Assembly (NCBI GenBank): GCA_964023205.1
Contig: OZ026838.1
Span: 31,399,843 to 31,463,842 of the forward strand
Length of the DNA: 64,000 nt
Reading direction: 5' to 3'
From: Lutraria lutraria
Taxonomy: Eukaryota > Mollusca > Bivalvia > Venerida > Mactridae
Part shown: positions 61,102 through 64,000 of the stretch, piece after piece
Numbering within the stretch: position 1 is the stretch's first letter
Layout of the letters: every line of letters begins with the position of its first letter
Notes under the pieces: model-generated
What the model saw: the letters and a program-made list of their open reading frames with translations, nothing else
The model's database searches: none
Told to the model about the DNA's origin: nothing
Program-made: the position numbers and the translations under genes

Positions 61102-63279
61102 TCAAAAATGAAATGATGATCTGGAGCGACTTGGTGTTCGAAAACTAGAACCAGATGCTGGCCGAAATGTGGACGACAATCTAGGATGGCTGAATGATTG
61201 TACACCTAATCCAGAAGCCGATGGAAGTGCCGACGACGATCTGTGGTGACTGGGTAATCGAGAATCAGACCCAGACTGAAATCTTGACGACGACAGAGGG
61301 TGGCTAAATGGTCGAAAAGCATGGCCAGATGCTAATGGAAGTGCTGACGAAGAGCTGTGGTGACTGGGTGATCGAACACTTGATCCAGATGGTGACAAAA
61401 GCGTGGAAGACGATATAGGGTATCCAAATGATCGAAAACCTGATCTAGAAGTTGCTGGATATATGAAAGATGATAAAGGATAATAAGATGGTCCGGGTAA
61501 AGATGAATGGACAGAAGAAGGCAACATCGTAGGGAAACTTGATGATCGAACTGCTGATTCAGACGTTGAAGAAAATGTGGGATGGAACGATCTAGAAAAT
61601 GTGGATGGTCGGAAATCTAATGAAGATGTTGACGAATACCTAGGAAAACTAGATTCTGACGAATGCCGTCCAACCAAACTACCAGATGGCCTTTGACTTC
61701 TATTCAGAGAATTAGAACGGCCCTGTCTCCGACGAATGCCTGCGAAATTGCTTAGTTCTTGTAAATCGCCTGTCAAAGGACTTACCCGCCCTCCAATATC
61801 CCCAGTTGAAAATTGATGCGAACTGCTTCGAGGACTTATGTGTCCTGGAATCGAGCTATCGGTAAAGGAGCTTGATCCGAACGGATTAGTTCTGAAGCCT
61901 GATGAACTAGTTGGCATCATACTTCTGCCCATGAATGAACGTGATGGTGCCATCGGTGAAAAGTCCGACGTGCCATATAATTCACTCGAGGGTGAATCGA
62001 AAGGTAAGTGTCCTGACTGAGAAAAATCAGGATTAAAACTATTGGTTGTGTGAAATTGGGGTATATCAGAAGAAAACCCCCCATTACTAAGGATTTGTGA
62101 AAATCCACTTTCCGGTTGAAATAAGGATGCTGCCTGTCTAGACAATGGTCTACCATATTCACTACTGTCGATTGAACCCCTGTCCGCACTTCCAAACATA
62201 TAGTGCGGATTGTTCCCAGATAATACTGAAGGCCGTGGACGACCAAAACCTGAAATTTGATGTGACCTTGTGAAAGGTTGGTCACGAGGGTCGTATCTTG
62301 GATGTGAACTATCTTGTCTCTGTCTTATCTGCATCCTATTTTGATTTCTGCCAAAAGGCCTCTCATGTGTAATGACTCGTGGAAGAGGTCCTCTTCTGGC
62401 TAATCTATCATTAGGACCACGAGAATTTCGCTGACCTACAGTTCCTCTGTCTCTTGACCTATGTCTTATTGACATTGTCGAACCTCCTGAACGGTTGTTT
62501 ATACCAGTTACTGGTGAGCCAAGTTCTAAGGATTGTGCATTATTGTTAGGAATACTATGTTCTACAATCGTGGGTTTGCTCTGTCCTTGAATGTTTTTCT
62601 CCGCAACAGGTAAAGGCGTAGAATCTACTATAAATCCATCACCAGAATCAGCTGATGTACTATGTTCCACCGCACTTGGTTCTTTGGTATTGCTATTAGG
62701 AGACGTCTCAGATTTTGTGCTAGTACGGGAGAATCCGTTTGTGAGTGCACGAATTGTTTCAAGAAATCCGCCAGCAAATAATGGATCGGAAGAAGCAACG
62801 GATGTTTCAGTGTTGATTGTTCCAACACCATCAGTTCCAGAGTCCATTGCTACGTGTCCATCGGAACTAAATGCATCGAATGAATTCTTTGTGTTGGTGT
62901 TTGTCACAGAAACTCCATCGAGTTGATTATTTGTATCACTGCTAGCTTTTCCAAAACCATCGGAACCAAAACCATCTGTGGGAGGAAAAACTTGTATACT
63001 GGATATTCTTGTTCCATCAGCTGCATGTCCCGAGGAGGGTTTTATTTTACTTCCGTTTGCTACCTTCGATGTGGTATGTCCACTTTCGTGAGAAGGTGAA
63101 TCATGACTACCAGAGCTATGCTTGAAACTATCCGAGCCAACCCCTTCATTTGCACTACCACTGAATCCACTTATAAGATTGTCGAAAAATGATGTTGCTT
63201 TTGTCTTAGGTGTTTTCTGTCCTTTAATAACACAAACAAATCCAATATATACAGCGATCACGAAAATTAACGTCTTCAT
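61102..63279 (-). CDS. Secreted Ser-rich repetitive protein (725 aa)
   Basis: Seen: a single open exon of 2178 nt. The start chosen is MKTLIFVIAVYIGFVCVIKG, a clear signal peptide, at 63279. An in-frame ATG 24 nt further upstream (63303) lies on the far side of a strong acceptor (TTTATTTCAG ending at 63286), so it is probably intronic and a 5' UTR exon is expected upstream. After the signal comes a Ser/Gly/Asp/Thr-rich segment (words GSDGFGK, DGF, SGDGF), a basic stretch with possible furin-type sites (RHRSRDRG, IRRRQGR), then Ser/Pro/Phe-rich sequence ending in 38-residue repeats. Few Cys; no recognised domain or transmembrane span beyond the signal. Function unknown. Like the protein at 26859-30140 it is secreted, low-complexity and on the minus strand, but I see no clear alignable homology. 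Matrix or biomineral role is inference. Confidence 0.82.
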   Translation of the reverse strand: MKTLIFVIAVYIGFVCVIKGQKTPKTKATSFFDNLISGFSGSANEGVGSDSFKHSSGSHDSPSHESGHTTSKVANGSKIKPSSGHAADGTRISSIQVFPPTDGFGSDGFGKASSDTNNQLDGVSVTNTNTKNSFDAFSSDGHVAMDSGTDGVGTINTETSVASSDPLFAGGFLETIRALTNGFSRTSTKSETSPNSNTKEPSAVEHSTSADSGDGFIVDSTPLPVAEKNIQGQSKPTIVEHSIPNNNAQSLELGSPVTGINNRSGGSTMSIRHRSRDRGTVGQRNSRGPNDRLARRGPLPRVITHERPFGRNQNRMQIRQRQDSSHPRYDPRDQPFTRSHQISGFGRPRPSVLSGNNPHYMFGSADRGSIDSSEYGRPLSRQAASLFQPESGFSQILSNGGFSSDIPQFHTTNSFNPDFSQSGHLPFDSPSSELYGTSDFSPMAPSRSFMGRSMMPTSSSGFRTNPFGSSSFTDSSIPGHISPRSSSHQFSTGDIGGRVSPLTGDLQELSNFAGIRRRQGRSNSLNRSQRPSGSLVGRHSSESSFPRYSSTSSLDFRPSTFSRSFHPTFSSTSESAVRSSSFPTMLPSSVHSSLPGPSYYPLSSFIYPATSRSGFRSFGYPISSSTLLSPSGSSVRSPSHHSSSSALPLASGHAFRPFSHPLSSSRFQSGSDSRLPSHHRSSSALPSASGLGVQSFSHPRLSSTFRPASGSSFRTPSRSRSSFHF
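61110..61500 (-). repeat. In-frame 114-bp (38-residue) repeats at the 3' end of the Ser-rich gene
   Basis: The plus-strand words GGAAGTGCCGACGACGATCT (61224) and GGAAGTGCTGACGAAGAGCT (61338) lie 114 bp apart, each followed by GTGGTGACTGGGT. Two full 38-residue units and degenerate flanking units can be read, each built of two ~19-residue halves of the form SGxxxRxxSHPxSSS. Confidence 0.9.
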
Positions 63280-63303
63280 TTTTATCTGAAATAAAGAATA
63301 CAT

Positions 63304-64000
63304 AATTCAGTTTTAATTAATAATTCGATTTTAATTAATTAAATTACATAATGTTTCCATAACATCATAACAACAAGACACTACATGTGTGTTTAAAACC
63401 GTCCTTAAAGGAAGGAATTTGTTTATGTCAGTAATATAAAGGCAATTGTACGTACATGTTTCGCCCTTGGTAATCACAAATAAGTATCAAAATGGAAATC
63501 CAGATTCAACATAAGTATACGGTGCTTTGAACAAGAAGATTCGCCTTTCATTAAATGTACTAAGACGGCGATCAACCATAGCATTACTGACGTTTCATGA
63601 TACGCTATGGTTGCGGTTACCCATTGATGGATTAATAATACAGGTCACGTGACGAGTGATGTAGTCTGTTTTTCTTTCAATTTTCCGGGTTATACGCTTA
63701 CATGTGACTTGTCTATCGCTAAATATTGAATGTTTATTTGTTTGACCAAACACTGCCAACGGCTCATGCTTGACACGAAACTTGCGTACTTCAAACTAAA
63801 TCTTATGTTTATATATAGACATGAATAACACAACAGACTTATAAAAGTTCGGATCCTCATCAATTAAGTAAAGTATCAAAGGATTAGATATTAGTACATT
63901 TTCCTCCAGTTCCATATATTAAATTTGTTGTCAGTTTGTAAACTTAGTTTGGTGTAATTTTAAGATGCATGGTCATATGCGCGCACATGCGCTCTCATTG
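63304..64000. other. Upstream flank of the Ser-rich gene
   Basis: A 5' UTR exon for the minus-strand gene should lie here or beyond the window, since an acceptor precedes its start codon. I cannot place it. AGACGGCGATCAACCATAGC (63563) faces ACGCTATGGTTGCGG (63602), a short inverted pair. No coding frame. Confidence 0.4.

Noticed and set aside
61838..62926. ORFs on both strands inside the Ser-rich gene
   Set aside because: Shadows of the single 2178-nt frame.

Overview
The window is animal nuclear DNA. It is AT-rich, the genes are split by GT-AG introns with mostly short coding exons, and much of the rest is fossil non-LTR retrotransposons, tRNA-headed SINEs and small inverted-repeat DNA elements. 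The two recognisable conserved genes, together with repeat families that look familiar from mollusc DNA, suggest a lophotrochozoan, most likely a bivalve mollusc. That placement is an inference; no search was run.

Layout, left to right. 1-2122: no gene; one near-perfect 122-bp palindrome. 2123-11851 (+): an 11-exon gene for a 571-residue methylcrotonoyl-CoA carboxylase beta-chain (MCCC2-like) protein. Its N-terminal carboxyltransferase half is well conserved, but several signature motifs of the C-terminal half are changed. Its introns carry two copies of one ~850-bp element. 14295-19738 (+): a 4-exon gene for a 489-residue Kruppel-like factor of the KLF10/11 (TIEG) group, with an N-terminal Sin3-interaction-type helix and three C2H2 fingers, followed by several kb of AT-rich 3' UTR or flank. 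26859-30140 (-): a two-coding-exon gene for an 878-residue secreted Gly/Arg/Asp/Tyr-rich repetitive protein. 30150-61100: a gene-poor repeat zone with at least five decayed LINE pieces, several SINE families and numerous foldback or TIR elements. 61102-63279 (-): a gene for a 725-residue secreted Ser-rich protein with 38-residue repeats near its C-terminus. 63304-64000: upstream flank.

Working together: the MCCC2-like protein would act in mitochondria (leucine catabolism family) and the KLF in the nucleus. The two secreted low-complexity proteins look like extracellular matrix or biomineral/byssal-type proteins, although I do not recognise either family. They lie on the same strand about 31 kb apart, and in both the start codon sits just after a predicted splice acceptor. 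No CRISPR array, true tRNA or rRNA gene was seen; every tRNA-like stretch is better explained as a SINE head.
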